A stretch of DNA of 20,642 nucleotides from Clostridia bacterium (GCA_900768525.1 CAAGDF010000005.1:1-20642); one strand, 5' to 3'; positions 1 to 7,736 are shown, numbered from the stretch's first letter. Notes: generated by a model from the letters alone, not told the origin. Made by a program: numbers and translations.

Positions 1-848
1 AATACAACCATGTTGTTGGTCATGGCTTTCGCAACGACGGCTGCGCGCGAAACGGCGTTTTCGAAAATAATCTTGTTCGCCATAAACTCGGTAACGAATT
101 TATCGGGGATTATATGGCGATAATCGATATATTCGCCCTCTAACAGTCTTGCAGTTAAGATTGTGTTGAATACCTCGACCATAAGTTTGCCGTCCTGAAT
201 GAAAATCGTTACGGTATCTTCGTCTTTATCGAGCAGTCTTAACAGTTCGTTGAGCGCGCGCGACGGAACGATCGCTTTGATCGTACCGCTGAGCGATTTA
301 TACGGCTGCTTGCAGAACGCCAAACGGAACCCGTCTAAAGCGACGCAGTTAATCATATCGCCGTCGGCTTCTATCAGACAACCTTTTAAAATGGGTCTGC
401 TGTCGTCCTGCAAACAACAAAACGCCGTGCGCGATACAAGATCTTTAAAATCTTTTTGCAGCATGGAGAAAGAGTTTTCTTTAAGATCCTTTCTTACCAT
501 GGGAAAATCGGTCGCTTCGAGCGCGTTTATATAACCGAAAGACGAACTGTACGTTATTTTAAGCCTTGTGCCTTCAAGATAAAGTTCGAGTTCGTCCTCA
601 GCTTCGAGTTTTTTGATGAAATCGTAAAAGATTTTACCGTTTACCAGCGTTTCGCCTTCCATGAAAGTTTCGGCGGGTATGGTTTTTTCTATCGAAATTT
701 CGGTATCGGTTGCAAGCAACGTGAGGTTATCGCCCCTGCATGTAAGTTTTATACATTCGAGCACGGGGTTCTGCCCTTTGCTGCTTATTGCTTTGACGAC
801 TTTTGTAACGGCATTGGAAAGTTCAATCGCCTTGACTATGGTCTTCAT
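1..848 (-). CDS. dnaN: DNA polymerase III beta sliding clamp, 5' part (runs off left edge)
   Basis: The beta clamp forms a ring on DNA that tethers DNA polymerase III and other repair and replication enzymes. The reading frame begins MKTIVKAIELSNAVTKVVKA and stays open for about 282 codons to the window edge, so roughly the last 80-90 residues of a typical 365-residue clamp are missing. The order of segments matches the family: an N-terminal helix with NAVTKVVKAIS, then a strand pair with LTLLATDTEISIEKTI, then a second domain with DFPMVRKD and later GFRLAF. The start is supported by GGAGG (complement of 853-857) four bases upstream. The gene diverges from rsmG across a region with DnaA boxes. 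dnaA, usually directly upstream of dnaN, is not there. No convincing promoter was found by eye. Plus-strand open frames inside it are shadows. Confidence 0.93.
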   Translation of the reverse strand, partial: MKTIVKAIELSNAVTKVVKAISSKGQNPVLECIKLTCRGDNLTLLATDTEISIEKTIPAETFMEGETLVNGKIFYDFIKKLEAEDELELYLEGTRLKITYSSSFGYINALEATDFPMVRKDLKENSFSMLQKDFKDLVSRTAFCCLQDDSRPILKGCLIEADGDMINCVALDGFRLAFCKQPYKSLSGTIKAIVPSRALNELLRLLDKDEDTVTIFIQDGKLMVEVFNTILTARLLEGEYIDYRHIIPDKFVTEFMANKIIFENAVSRAAVVAKAMTNNMVV

Positions 849-981
849 TTGGCCTCCGATGAATGGTAATATTATTTTTATTTTTAATGGTATAAGTAAT
901 AGTGTTCGGTTGAAATGTGTATATCTACGTTTTTATTAGATAAAATGCCGAATTTTGCGTTTTATCCTTTGTGGAATTCGG

Positions 982-1031
982 TGTGGAAAAGCCCGATTTC
1001 CTTTGTGGACAACCGTTTTTCATGTGGATAA
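982..1031 (-). promoter_or_regulatory. Left DnaA-box cluster (three boxes)
   Basis: Three boxes lie 19-22 bp apart in the same orientation: TGTGGAAAA at 982-990 (one mismatch), TGTGGACAA at 1004-1012 (one mismatch) and a perfect TGTGGATAA at 1023-1031. A weaker TGTGGAATT occurs at 970-978. The roughly two-helix-turn spacing would put bound DnaA molecules on one face of the DNA. Confidence 0.65.
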
Positions 1032-1094
1032 CTCTTCCGCGGAACCGAAATTTTAAAAATTTTGCCGCGTCCGCCTGCACCGCTCAATCCGAAC

Positions 1095-1136
1095 ATATTT
1101 ATTATATAATATATTTAATAATTAATCAATCAAATT
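1095..1136. other. AT-rich stretch, candidate DNA unwinding element
   Basis: Forty-two bases are almost pure A and T (two C, no G), between the two DnaA-box clusters. This is the kind of sequence that melts first at an origin. No helical-stability calculation was possible here. Confidence 0.45.
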
Positions 1137-1205
1137 CCGACATAAAAACGACATTTTAACGCCGCATGACAAGAATTTTGCCGACTTGCGAAAAATGTCG
1201 AAAAG

Positions 1206-1240
1206 ATATCCACATTTCCACAGGTTGTCCACGTGGATAA
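1206..1240 (+). promoter_or_regulatory. Right DnaA-box cluster with overlapping head-to-head boxes
   Basis: ATATCCACA at 1206-1214 has one mismatch to TTATCCACA and ATTTCCACA at 1214-1222 has two. TTGTCCACG at 1225-1233 and, on the other strand, CGTGGATAA at 1232-1240 overlap to form the near-palindrome GTTGTCCACGTGGATAAC (1224-1241). Four DnaA-like sites within 35 bp are unlikely by chance in this composition. Confidence 0.6.
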
Positions 1241-1289
1241 CCATGTATAAATTCGGGAAATGTGATTTAATGCAATTTTAACTTTACGC

Positions 1290-1318
1290 TTGCAATCGGT
1301 TTTAGTTTATGTTATAAT
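1290..1318 (+). promoter_or_regulatory. Promoter of rsmG
   Basis: TTGCAA (1290-1295) and TATAAT (1313-1318) are separated by exactly 17 bp. Transcription would start about seven bases after the -10 box, at or next to the A of the rsmG ATG at 1325, leaving almost no 5' leader. Confidence 0.7.
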
Positions 1319-1324
1319 TCGCGT

Positions 1325-2005
1325 ATGATTATAGGTTTTGACAGTTTACCGCTTGCGGACGGCTTAAAAGAAGAAAAATTTAAAAAATTCTGCGATTTTT
1401 TGCTTGAATCCAATAAAAAATTCAACATAACGGCGATAACCGATCCCGACGGAGTTTACTTAAAACACTTTGCCGATAGTATAGCAGGTGTGGATAACTT
1501 CCCCGAGAACGCGAGCGTTCTTGAAATCGGTTCGGGCGGAGGGTTCCCCTCGATTCCCTTAAAAATTTGCCGACCCGACTTAAAATTTACGCTTGCCGAG
1601 TCCAACGCGAAAAAGTGTACCTTTTTGAAAGAGGCAGGTGAACTTCTCGATTTTGAGAATTTTACCGTTATAAACTCACGCGCGGAAGAATTGTCGCAAG
1701 AATATAAAGGAAAATTCAATGCGGTAACGGCAAGAGCGGTTGCCGGTTCTTCGGTTTTGTGCGAACTGACTATTCCCTATTTAAAAACGGGCGGCAAAGC
1801 GATCTTTTATAAAAACCGTTCAAAAGAAGAGATAGACGGAGCGGCTCGAGCATCCGAAAAATTAGGTGCGAAACTTATCGCCGTGCAAGAATACGAACTT
1901 GACGGCATTGACGGTGAACGCTGCGTTTTAGTAATAGAAAAAACTGCCTTAACCGACGGCAAATACCCGAGACCGTATAATAAAATACTTAAAAAACCGC
2001 TGTAA
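1325..2005 (+). CDS. rsmG: 16S rRNA (guanine-527-N7)-methyltransferase RsmG (GidB)
   Basis: RsmG transfers a methyl group from S-adenosylmethionine to N7 of G527 in 16S rRNA. The 226-residue length is normal for the family. The N-terminal helix region has NKKFNITAI followed by KHFADS (47-52), matching the family's N-L-T-A-I and K-H-x-x-D-S. LEIGSGGGFPSIP (67-79) is the glycine-rich SAM-binding loop. SRAEE (118-122) and TARAVA (135-140) are the later conserved motifs, and the protein ends with KYPRPYNKILKKPL, the usual Y-P-R ... N-K-x-P-L tail. No Shine-Dalgarno sequence precedes the ATG and the -10 box ends only six bases before it, so the message may be leaderless. There is no in-frame ATG shortly downstream that would keep the N-terminal motifs. 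The gene is divergent from dnaN. Confidence 0.95.
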   Translation: MIIGFDSLPLADGLKEEKFKKFCDFLLESNKKFNITAITDPDGVYLKHFADSIAGVDNFPENASVLEIGSGGGFPSIPLKICRPDLKFTLAESNAKKCTFLKEAGELLDFENFTVINSRAEELSQEYKGKFNAVTARAVAGSSVLCELTIPYLKTGGKAIFYKNRSKEEIDGAARASEKLGAKLIAVQEYELDGIDGERCVLVIEKTALTDGKYPRPYNKILKKPL

Positions 2006-2083
2006 AAAATACACTTTGCACAAAAAAGTTTGTTAATAAACGATAAAAAAAGTTCAAAAAGTGTCAAAAAGTTCAATTTATTA

Positions 2084-2112
2084 TTGACTTATTGAGTATA
2101 TCGCTGTATAAT
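2084..2112 (+). promoter_or_regulatory. Promoter of nifJ
   Basis: TTGACT (2084-2089) and TATAAT (2107-2112) are separated by 17 bp, one mismatch from a perfect sigma-A promoter. The expected start near 2119 gives a leader of about 144 bases. No known riboswitch was recognised in that leader. Confidence 0.8.
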
Positions 2113-2262
2113 TGTAAAATGTGAGCATAAAGACGGCAAGCATGTTTTTCGTCGAATATTGCAAATCTAAAGCAAAATTCCTTGAAAACCGTGCAAAAAA
2201 CCGTTTTTCGGCTAAAAAAAAAACAAATAATTCAAATTTCATTAAGACCGGAGGTTTATCCA

Positions 2263-5200
2263 ATGAAGAAAATGACTATTGACGGCAATACCGCCGCGAG
2301 TCACGTAGCGTATGCTTTTTCCGAAGTTGCCGCAATCTACCCGATAACCCCGTCCTCGCCTATGGCCGAGTACGCGGACGAATGGGCTACCGCAGGCAGA
2401 CTTAACATGTTCGGGCAGAAACTGCGCATGGCAGAAATGCAATCCGAAGCAGGTGCGGCAGGCGCCGTTCACGGCTCGTTGTCGGCAGGCGCGCTTACCG
2501 TAACTTACACGGCAAGCCAGGGCTTACTGCTTATGATCCCCAACATGTATAAAATAGCGGGCGAATTGCTTCCCACCGTTTTCCACGTCAGCGCGAGAGC
2601 GGTCGCAGGCCACGCCCTTAACATTTTCGGCGATCATTCCGACGTTATGGCATGTCGTCAGACGGGGTTTGCGATGCTCGCTTCCGCTTCCGTACAAGAA
2701 GCTATGGATCTTGCGCTCGTCGCTCATCTTTCCACGTTGAAGTCAAAAGTTCCGTTCCTGCACTTCTTTGACGGGTTCAGAACCAGCCACGAAATTCAAA
2801 AGATAGACGCTTTCGATTACGACGAAATGAAACAGCTCGTCGATATGAAAGATATAGAAGATTTCAAGAAACGCGCGCTCAACCCCGAACACCCCATTCA
2901 GAAGGGTACTGCGCAAAACGCCGATATTTATTTCCAGAATAAGGAAGCCGCCAATAAATATTACGACGAAACGCCCGCTATCGTTCAGAAGATGATGGAC
3001 AAGGTAAACAAACTTACCGGAAGAGATTATCATTTGTTCGATTACGTAGGCGCACCCGATGCAGAAAACGTAATAGTTATTATGGGCAGCGGCGCGGAAT
3101 GCGTTGAAGAAACCATAAACAAACTCAATGCAGAAGGTCATAAATACGGCGTTATCAAGGTAAGACTTTACAGACCGTTCTGCACTAAGGCGTTCCTTAA
3201 AGTCATTCCCAAAACCGTCAAGAAAATGGCAGTGCTCGACAGAACCAAAGAACCCGGCTCGCTCGGCGAACCGCTCTACCTCGACGTTTGTACCGCTCTT
3301 TCCGAAGCAAGAAAGAGAATTACGGTCGTCGGCGGAAGATACGGTCTCGGTTCAAAAGAGTTCAACCCCTCTATGGTACTTGCCGTTTATAACAACCTCG
3401 AACAGGATAAACCCAAGAATCACTTCACCGTCGGTATTTACGACGATATAACCCATACTTCGCTCGATTTCTCCAAGCAGTACGACGCCGCACCCGAAGG
3501 AACTATCAGCTGCAAGTTCTACGGACTTGGTTCGGACGGTACCGTCGGCGCAAACAAGAACTCGATCAAGATCATCGGCGATCACACCGATATGTATGCT
3601 CAGGGTTACTTCTTCTACGATTCCAAGAAGTCGGGCGGTATAACCGTATCGCACCTGCGTTTCGGTAAAACGCCTATTCAGTCTACCTACCTTATAGACT
3701 CGGCTGACTTTATCGCTTGCCACAACCCGTCTTACGTACTCCGTTACGATATGGTCAAAGACCTTAAGGACGGCGGTAAATTCCTGCTTAACTCCTCGTG
3801 GAATACCGTTGAAGAACTCGATAAACACTTGCCCGCTTCTATGAAGAGAATGCTCGCGCAGAAGCACGCCAAGGTTTACAATATAGACGCTATCAAGATT
3901 GCCGGCGAAATCGGTCTCGGCGGAAGAACAAACGCTATCATGCAGGCGGCGTTCTTCTATATCAATCAGGACATTATGCCCTATGCCAACGCCGAAGACT
4001 ATATGAAACAGGCAGTCAAGAAGAGTTACGGCAAGAAGGGCGACGCTGTAGTCAACATGAACTATGCCGCTATCGATAAAGCGTCCTCCGAACTTAAAGA
4101 AATCGCTATTCCCGCTTCTTGGGCAACAGCTACCGAAGGCGCAGCCGCTCTCGAAGTTGCGGATAACGAATATTTCAGAAATATTCTTCACCCCATCCTC
4201 TCACTCGAAGGCGACAAGCTGCCTGCTTCCGCATTCAACGCGGACGGTACCGTTCCCACGGGAACTACAAAATACGAAAAACGCGGCGTTGCTATCAAAC
4301 TTCCCGTCTGGAGCGCGGAGAAATGTATTCAGTGTAACCAGTGCGCGTTCGTTTGCCCGCACGCTTGCTTAAGACCGGCTCTCGTTGCCAAGGGTACCGA
4401 GAAACCCGAAGGATTCGAAACCAAAGACTGCATCGGTCTTAAAGGTTATGAATTCAGAATGCAGGTTTCGCCACTCGATTGTATGGGCTGCGGCGTATGC
4501 GCTAACGTATGTCCCGCAAAGGAAACCGCACTCACTATGGTTCCGTTCGAACAGGTTGCCGCTAAAGAAGTTCCCAACTACGAATTCAGCGAACAGCTTC
4601 CCGAAGTGGACGTCAGCGCAAACTTCAAGAAGAGCGGTATAAAGGGCAGCCAGTTCTGCAAGCCGTTGTTTGAATTCTCCGGCGCATGCGCGGGCTGCGG
4701 TGAAACTCCGTACATCAAAGTAGTAACTCAGCTCTTCGGCGACAGAATGCTTATAAGCAACGCTACAGGTTGTTCGTCTATTTACGGCGGCAGCGCGCCC
4801 ACTTGCCCCTACACCACCAATAAAGAAGGTCACGGACCCGCATGGGCTAACTCGCTGTTTGAAGATAACGCCGAACACGGTTACGGCTACTATCTTGCTT
4901 ACGCAGCAAGAAGAGATAAACTTGCTACCGATATAGAAAAAGCTATCGAAATCGGCGCAAAGGGCAGAATTAAGAAAGCGTTTACCGAATGGCTTGAAAA
5001 CAGAGGCGACGCTGAAAAGAGTAAAGAAGCCGCTAAAGCGGTTATCACCGAACTGCCCGCAGCTATCAAGAATACCCGCGGCGAAATCAAGCTGCTCCTT
5101 AAAGAAATCGAAGCTCAGAGCGACTGCCTCGTCAAGAAATCCATCTGGATTATCGGCGGCGACGGTTGGGCTTACGATATCGGTTACGGCGGACTCGATC

Positions 5201-5775
5201 ACGTTCTCGCGCAGGACGTTGACGTAAACGTTCTCGTTCTCGACACAGAAGTTTACTCCAACACCGGCGGACAGGCTTCAAAATCCACTCCGACAGGTTC
5301 TGTTGCTAAATTCGCGGCAGGTGGCAAAAGAATCAAGAAGAAAGACCTCGGAATGATGGCTATGAGCTATGGCTACGTTTACGTTGCACAGTGTTCCATG
5401 GGCGCTAATAAACAGCAATTCCTTAACGCCATTACCGAAGCCGAAAGCTACAACGGACCGTCGCTCGTTATCTGCTACGCGCCTTGTATCAACCACGGTA
5501 TCAATATGACCAACTCGCAAGCCGAAGAAAAGAAGGCTGTCGAAGCAGGTTACTGGCACCTTTACAGATACAACCCCGCCGTTACAGAAGGTAACCCCTT
5601 CACGCTTGACAGCAAGGATCCGACTATGAGTTATCAGGACTTCCTTATGGGCGAAACAAGATACACCAGTCTTAAGAAAGCTCAGCCCGAACTCGCCGCC
5701 GAACTGTTTGAAAGAGCGGAAGAAGAAAACGGCGCAAGACTTGCTAAGTACAAAAATCTTGCTAAAAAAGACTGA
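2263..5775 (+). CDS. nifJ: Pyruvate:ferredoxin (flavodoxin) oxidoreductase, single-chain
   Basis: The enzyme oxidises pyruvate with coenzyme A to acetyl-CoA and CO2, passing electrons to ferredoxin. It is a cytoplasmic enzyme of anaerobic energy metabolism. The chosen ATG gives 1170 residues, the normal single-chain length, and has GGAGG eight bases upstream (2250-2254). An in-frame ATG at 2182 would add 27 residues not seen in the family. Visible parts in order: pyrimidine-binding domain with YPITPSSPMAE (26-36); domain with LDRTKEPGSLGEPLY; two ferredoxin-type 4Fe-4S sites, C688/C691/C694/C698 and C740/C743/C746/C750; cysteines expected to bind the third cluster near thiamine diphosphate, C809, C812, C837 and C1044; and the thiamine-diphosphate motif GDG (966-968) to N1000-T1001. 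Codons ending in C are strongly preferred for Phe, Tyr, Asn and Ile, as in very highly expressed genes. It has its own promoter and terminator. Confidence 0.97.
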   Translation: MKKMTIDGNTAASHVAYAFSEVAAIYPITPSSPMAEYADEWATAGRLNMFGQKLRMAEMQSEAGAAGAVHGSLSAGALTVTYTASQGLLLMIPNMYKIAGELLPTVFHVSARAVAGHALNIFGDHSDVMACRQTGFAMLASASVQEAMDLALVAHLSTLKSKVPFLHFFDGFRTSHEIQKIDAFDYDEMKQLVDMKDIEDFKKRALNPEHPIQKGTAQNADIYFQNKEAANKYYDETPAIVQKMMDKVNKLTGRDYHLFDYVGAPDAENVIVIMGSGAECVEETINKLNAEGHKYGVIKVRLYRPFCTKAFLKVIPKTVKKMAVLDRTKEPGSLGEPLYLDVCTALSEARKRITVVGGRYGLGSKEFNPSMVLAVYNNLEQDKPKNHFTVGIYDDITHTSLDFSKQYDAAPEGTISCKFYGLGSDGTVGANKNSIKIIGDHTDMYAQGYFFYDSKKSGGITVSHLRFGKTPIQSTYLIDSADFIACHNPSYVLRYDMVKDLKDGGKFLLNSSWNTVEELDKHLPASMKRMLAQKHAKVYNIDAIKIAGEIGLGGRTNAIMQAAFFYINQDIMPYANAEDYMKQAVKKSYGKKGDAVVNMNYAAIDKASSELKEIAIPASWATATEGAAALEVADNEYFRNILHPILSLEGDKLPASAFNADGTVPTGTTKYEKRGVAIKLPVWSAEKCIQCNQCAFVCPHACLRPALVAKGTEKPEGFETKDCIGLKGYEFRMQVSPLDCMGCGVCANVCPAKETALTMVPFEQVAAKEVPNYEFSEQLPEVDVSANFKKSGIKGSQFCKPLFEFSGACAGCGETPYIKVVTQLFGDRMLISNATGCSSIYGGSAPTCPYTTNKEGHGPAWANSLFEDNAEHGYGYYLAYAARRDKLATDIEKAIEIGAKGRIKKAFTEWLENRGDAEKSKEAAKAVITELPAAIKNTRGEIKLLLKEIEAQSDCLVKKSIWIIGGDGWAYDIGYGGLDHVLAQDVDVNVLVLDTEVYSNTGGQASKSTPTGSVAKFAAGGKRIKKKDLGMMAMSYGYVYVAQCSMGANKQQFLNAITEAESYNGPSLVICYAPCINHGINMTNSQAEEKKAVEAGYWHLYRYNPAVTEGNPFTLDSKDPTMSYQDFLMGETRYTSLKKAQPELAAELFERAEEENGARLAKYKNLAKKD

Positions 5776-5852
5776 TTATCTCGGTAAATGAAAATAAGTG
5801 AATTTGCCCGCGGTTAACCGTCGTCGGTAAGTTTACGACTAAAAGAAAAATT

Positions 5853-5886
5853 CCGCAGGTTGTTTTTATAACAGCCTGCGGTTTTT
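5853..5886 (+). terminator. Rho-independent terminator of nifJ
   Basis: CCGCAGG (5853-5859) pairs with CCTGCGG (5875-5881). The stem continues through a T-G wobble and TGTT/AACA to a five-base loop, about 12 pairs in all, followed by a T-rich run. Confidence 0.88.
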
Positions 5887-5898
5887 ATATCGGTAAAT

Positions 5899-5944
5899 GT
5901 AACAAAAAACGAAAGCCTTGCATTGCTTCCGTTTTTTTTGTTAC
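5899..5944. terminator. Bidirectional terminator between nifJ and the toxin gene
   Basis: GTAACAAAAAACG on the left and CGTTTTTTTTGTTAC on the right flank an inner AAGC/GCTT stem, giving a long hairpin with A- and T-runs on opposite sides. It can stop the leftward toxin-antitoxin transcript and back up the nifJ terminator. Confidence 0.75.
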
Positions 5945-5954
5945 CGGGCGGTGA

Positions 5955-6824
5955 TCACTGCCCTTTTAAGTTTTTAGTGATGTCTTTAAAAAAATCAACC
6001 GACCAGATATCGAGTTTTGTTTTATCTTTAACAAAAGGCAAAACGTCCTGCTTTGCCTGATTTACGTCGAGGTTATCGAACCTGTCGTCAAGCAAATCTC
6101 TAAGTTTTTCTATAGTCAGGTCGTAATTTGCGGCTATAAAGCCCGATTGAACCAATTTCGCCCTTAAATTATTCAGGTTTACTTTTGCGCCGAGCGATAA
6201 AAAGAAGATATAATCGTAAAAATCTCTGCCTTTTACTCTCGATTTCCAATTTCGGCACAGGCAGGCGTGAATTTTGCCTGCGAACAGCGATTGCATATCG
6301 TACAGTCTTACCTGATACGGGGCGGGTAACAACCCGAATTTTGTTTCATACGTTGCGCCGACCGGCGGATTTATATCGACCTCGAATTTAATTTTTATGG
6401 CTTCGTCTTTGCTTATAAATTTTGCGTCGTCGCCGTTTTCGTCGTAAAAAGTCAGTATGCTTTCTTTGGTATTACCCTTTAAAAACGCCGATTTTATGTT
6501 TGAATCAACCGATTTTTGTTTTTCGCTTACGCTGAAATTAAGACCTGACGACTTTGTTTCGTTTTCGATATACGAAAAATATTTTGTCAGGTCAAAATCT
6601 TTGTTACTATCGATAAGCGAAAAATCGAGATCTTCACTGAATCTGTCCAACCCGTAAAAAATTCGCAGTGCGGTACCGCCGTAAAACGCAGCTTCTTTAA
6701 AAAAGCCTCCGCGTGACAACCCGCAAAGAACTATCTCCTGAACGACCTCTTTTATGGCGTTTTTTTTATCGCTTACGTTGTCGGTTTTATATTTCGACAG
6801 CATTTGTCCGATTACTTGTTGCAT
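5955..6824 (-). CDS. AbiEii-type nucleotidyltransferase toxin
   Basis: Members of this family are the toxin half of type IV-like toxin-antitoxin and phage-abortive-infection modules. They have a DNA-polymerase-beta-like nucleotidyltransferase fold. In this 289-residue protein GGTALR (49-54) and RFSEDLDFS (61-69) form the nucleotidyltransferase core, with D65 and D67 as likely metal ligands. A third acidic site is likely around FEVD (147-150), and K184 and KGRDFYDY (198-205) match the conserved C-terminal motif. All key residues appear intact, so the toxin is probably active. Its ATG follows the antitoxin stop codon with no gap, and GAGGGG lies just upstream, so the two are translationally coupled. 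The substrate cannot be told from the sequence. AbiEii proteins have been reported to act on nucleotides or on tRNA. Confidence 0.88.
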   Translation of the reverse strand: MQQVIGQMLSKYKTDNVSDKKNAIKEVVQEIVLCGLSRGGFFKEAAFYGGTALRIFYGLDRFSEDLDFSLIDSNKDFDLTKYFSYIENETKSSGLNFSVSEKQKSVDSNIKSAFLKGNTKESILTFYDENGDDAKFISKDEAIKIKFEVDINPPVGATYETKFGLLPAPYQVRLYDMQSLFAGKIHACLCRNWKSRVKGRDFYDYIFFLSLGAKVNLNNLRAKLVQSGFIAANYDLTIEKLRDLLDDRFDNLDVNQAKQDVLPFVKDKTKLDIWSVDFFKDITKNLKGQ

Positions 6825-7412
6825 TTACATCCCCTCTTTTATAAATTCGGCGAAAAAGTTTAAGTTTGCCGAGCGGTACAACGGCGCGAGTTTTAAAATA
6901 TCTTCTTTATTAAGCCGACTTAACCCCTCTTCGTCTATTCTTAAATCTTCAAACAATAATCGGCTCAATTCTTTTTTGTTAGCCACGGGCGAAACCGTAT
7001 ACAGTTTATCACACAAGGCTTTTTCTGTCGAAGCGATAATGTATGAATAGTTATCGACCGAAACAGCCGATATACCAAGCCCGAAAACGCTCTTAGGAAC
7101 GTCGCGATAGATGTATGTTCCGAATTTATTTAAATATGTTTTTATTTTTCTTTTATTGTACGTTGCGCAGGTAAAAGTATTGTATACGGCTTCGGGAATA
7201 AGCCCGTTTACGCTTAAAACGTATTCAAACGATAAATAAGACGGTCCGTAAATAAACTGCGCAAGCATAAACCCTTGCGCGCTCGGGTTTGTTTCGTACA
7301 CACCGCGCACAAGCGGAAATAACTTTTCCTGCTTTATGTCTCTGTTTATTTTTGCTATCGGATTTGAATAATCGCGATATTTTTCCTTTAATTGCTGCGT
7401 CGTTACAATCAT
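6825..7412 (-). CDS. AbiEi-type antitoxin / transcriptional regulator
   Basis: This 195-residue protein precedes the AbiEii-type gene, which is the standard order of the module. The N-terminal part (about 1-45) looks like a small winged helix and ends in the typical F-P-L-V-R-G-V-Y-E motif. The middle contains SYLSFEYVLSVNGLIP and the later segment ASTEKALCDKLYTV, both typical of AbiEi-like proteins. Known AbiEi antitoxins bind inverted repeats at their own promoter and repress the operon. The start has GGAGA about eight bases upstream. The gene has its own promoter, with a large inverted repeat next to it. The assignment rests on these motifs and on the neighbouring toxin. Confidence 0.85.
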   Translation of the reverse strand: MIVTTQQLKEKYRDYSNPIAKINRDIKQEKLFPLVRGVYETNPSAQGFMLAQFIYGPSYLSFEYVLSVNGLIPEAVYNTFTCATYNKRKIKTYLNKFGTYIYRDVPKSVFGLGISAVSVDNYSYIIASTEKALCDKLYTVSPVANKKELSRLLFEDLRIDEEGLSRLNKEDILKLAPLYRSANLNFFAEFIKEGM

Positions 7413-7432
7413 ACTTATCTCCGTTTGATAGA

Positions 7433-7461
7433 ATTATACAACAGTCTAATTTAAAAATCAA
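7433..7461 (-). promoter_or_regulatory. Promoter of the AbiE-type operon
   Basis: On the minus strand TTGATT (complement of 7456-7461) and TATAAT (complement of 7433-7438) are separated by 17 bp. Expected start is near 7426, about 14 bases before the antitoxin ATG. Confidence 0.75.
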
Positions 7462-7475
7462 TCATATTTTGCCTT

Positions 7476-7520
7476 ATTTGCTCCGGTTAATACAAAAAAA
7501 TTGTATTATTTGGAGCAAAT
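7476..7520. repeat. Long imperfect inverted repeat upstream of the AbiE-type promoter
   Basis: ATTTGCTCC (7476-7484) pairs with GGAGCAAAT (7512-7520), and AATACAA (7489-7495) with TTGTATT (7501-7507) around a five-A loop. Only four bases on each side between the two stems pair poorly. It sits 14 bp upstream of the -35 box. An operator for the antitoxin is the most likely role. The rest of the 324-bp gap from 7413 to 7736 shows only the two divergent promoters. Confidence 0.7.
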
Positions 7521-7636
7521 TCGGTGTTTTTTTAATAAGACAATATGTTTTACAGAGCGATTTAACAAGATGCAGCTGAAAAAAGTGATAAACATGTAAA
7601 AATTGTTGTGCCGTGTGCGTTAATAAATAAAATAAC

Positions 7637-7665
7637 TTTACATTGCCGATAAAATATGGTATACT
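7637..7665 (+). promoter_or_regulatory. Promoter of the GNAT-like gene
   Basis: TTTACA (7637-7642) and TATACT (7660-7665) are separated by 17 bp, giving a start near 7672 and a leader of about 65 bases. Confidence 0.65.
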
Positions 7666-7736
7666 TGGATAGAAACGTTTGCCGTAGTATATGCCGTGCG
7701 CCTTTAAAATCGGGTTGGCGCGGAGAAAGGAAAAAA

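Larger units (their letters stand above)
962..1240. other. Candidate replication origin (oriC-like DnaA-box region)
   Basis: The 476-bp gap between dnaN and rsmG holds two clusters of 9-mers close to the DnaA box TTATCCACA (or TGTGGATAA on the other strand), separated by about 170 bp that include a 42-bp stretch almost free of G and C (1095-1136). The left cluster reads TGTGGATAA-like on the plus strand and the right cluster mainly TTATCCACA-like, so most boxes face each other. Clustered boxes plus an AT-rich unwinding element are the usual bacterial oriC design, and dnaN and rsmG are common origin neighbours. Against it: dnaA is not adjacent, and most genes to the right are on the minus strand. 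The region could instead be a DnaA-controlled regulatory site for dnaN. Confidence 0.6.

Noticed and set aside
199..869. Plus-strand open frames over dnaN
   Set aside because: They are antisense shadows of a clear dnaN reading frame and lack plausible ribosome binding sites or protein patterns.
1224..1241. Possible parS site around CACGTG
   Set aside because: Only the central CACGTG agrees with parS. The flanks match DnaA boxes instead, and no other parS-like site was seen near parAB.
2182..2262. N-terminal extension of nifJ from the ATG at 2182
   Set aside because: The extra 27 residues are not part of the family, and GGAGG is correctly placed for the ATG at 2263.
3352..5202. Long minus-strand open frames of 277-279 codons inside nifJ
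   Set aside because: They lie antisense to a highly conserved, strongly codon-biased gene. Such long shadows arise from biased codon use, and the protein patterns are not recognisable.
7476..7520. Terminator or CRISPR-repeat reading of the hairpin
   Set aside because: No plus-strand gene lies upstream and the T-run is offset by several bases. It occurs once in the window, so it is not an array.
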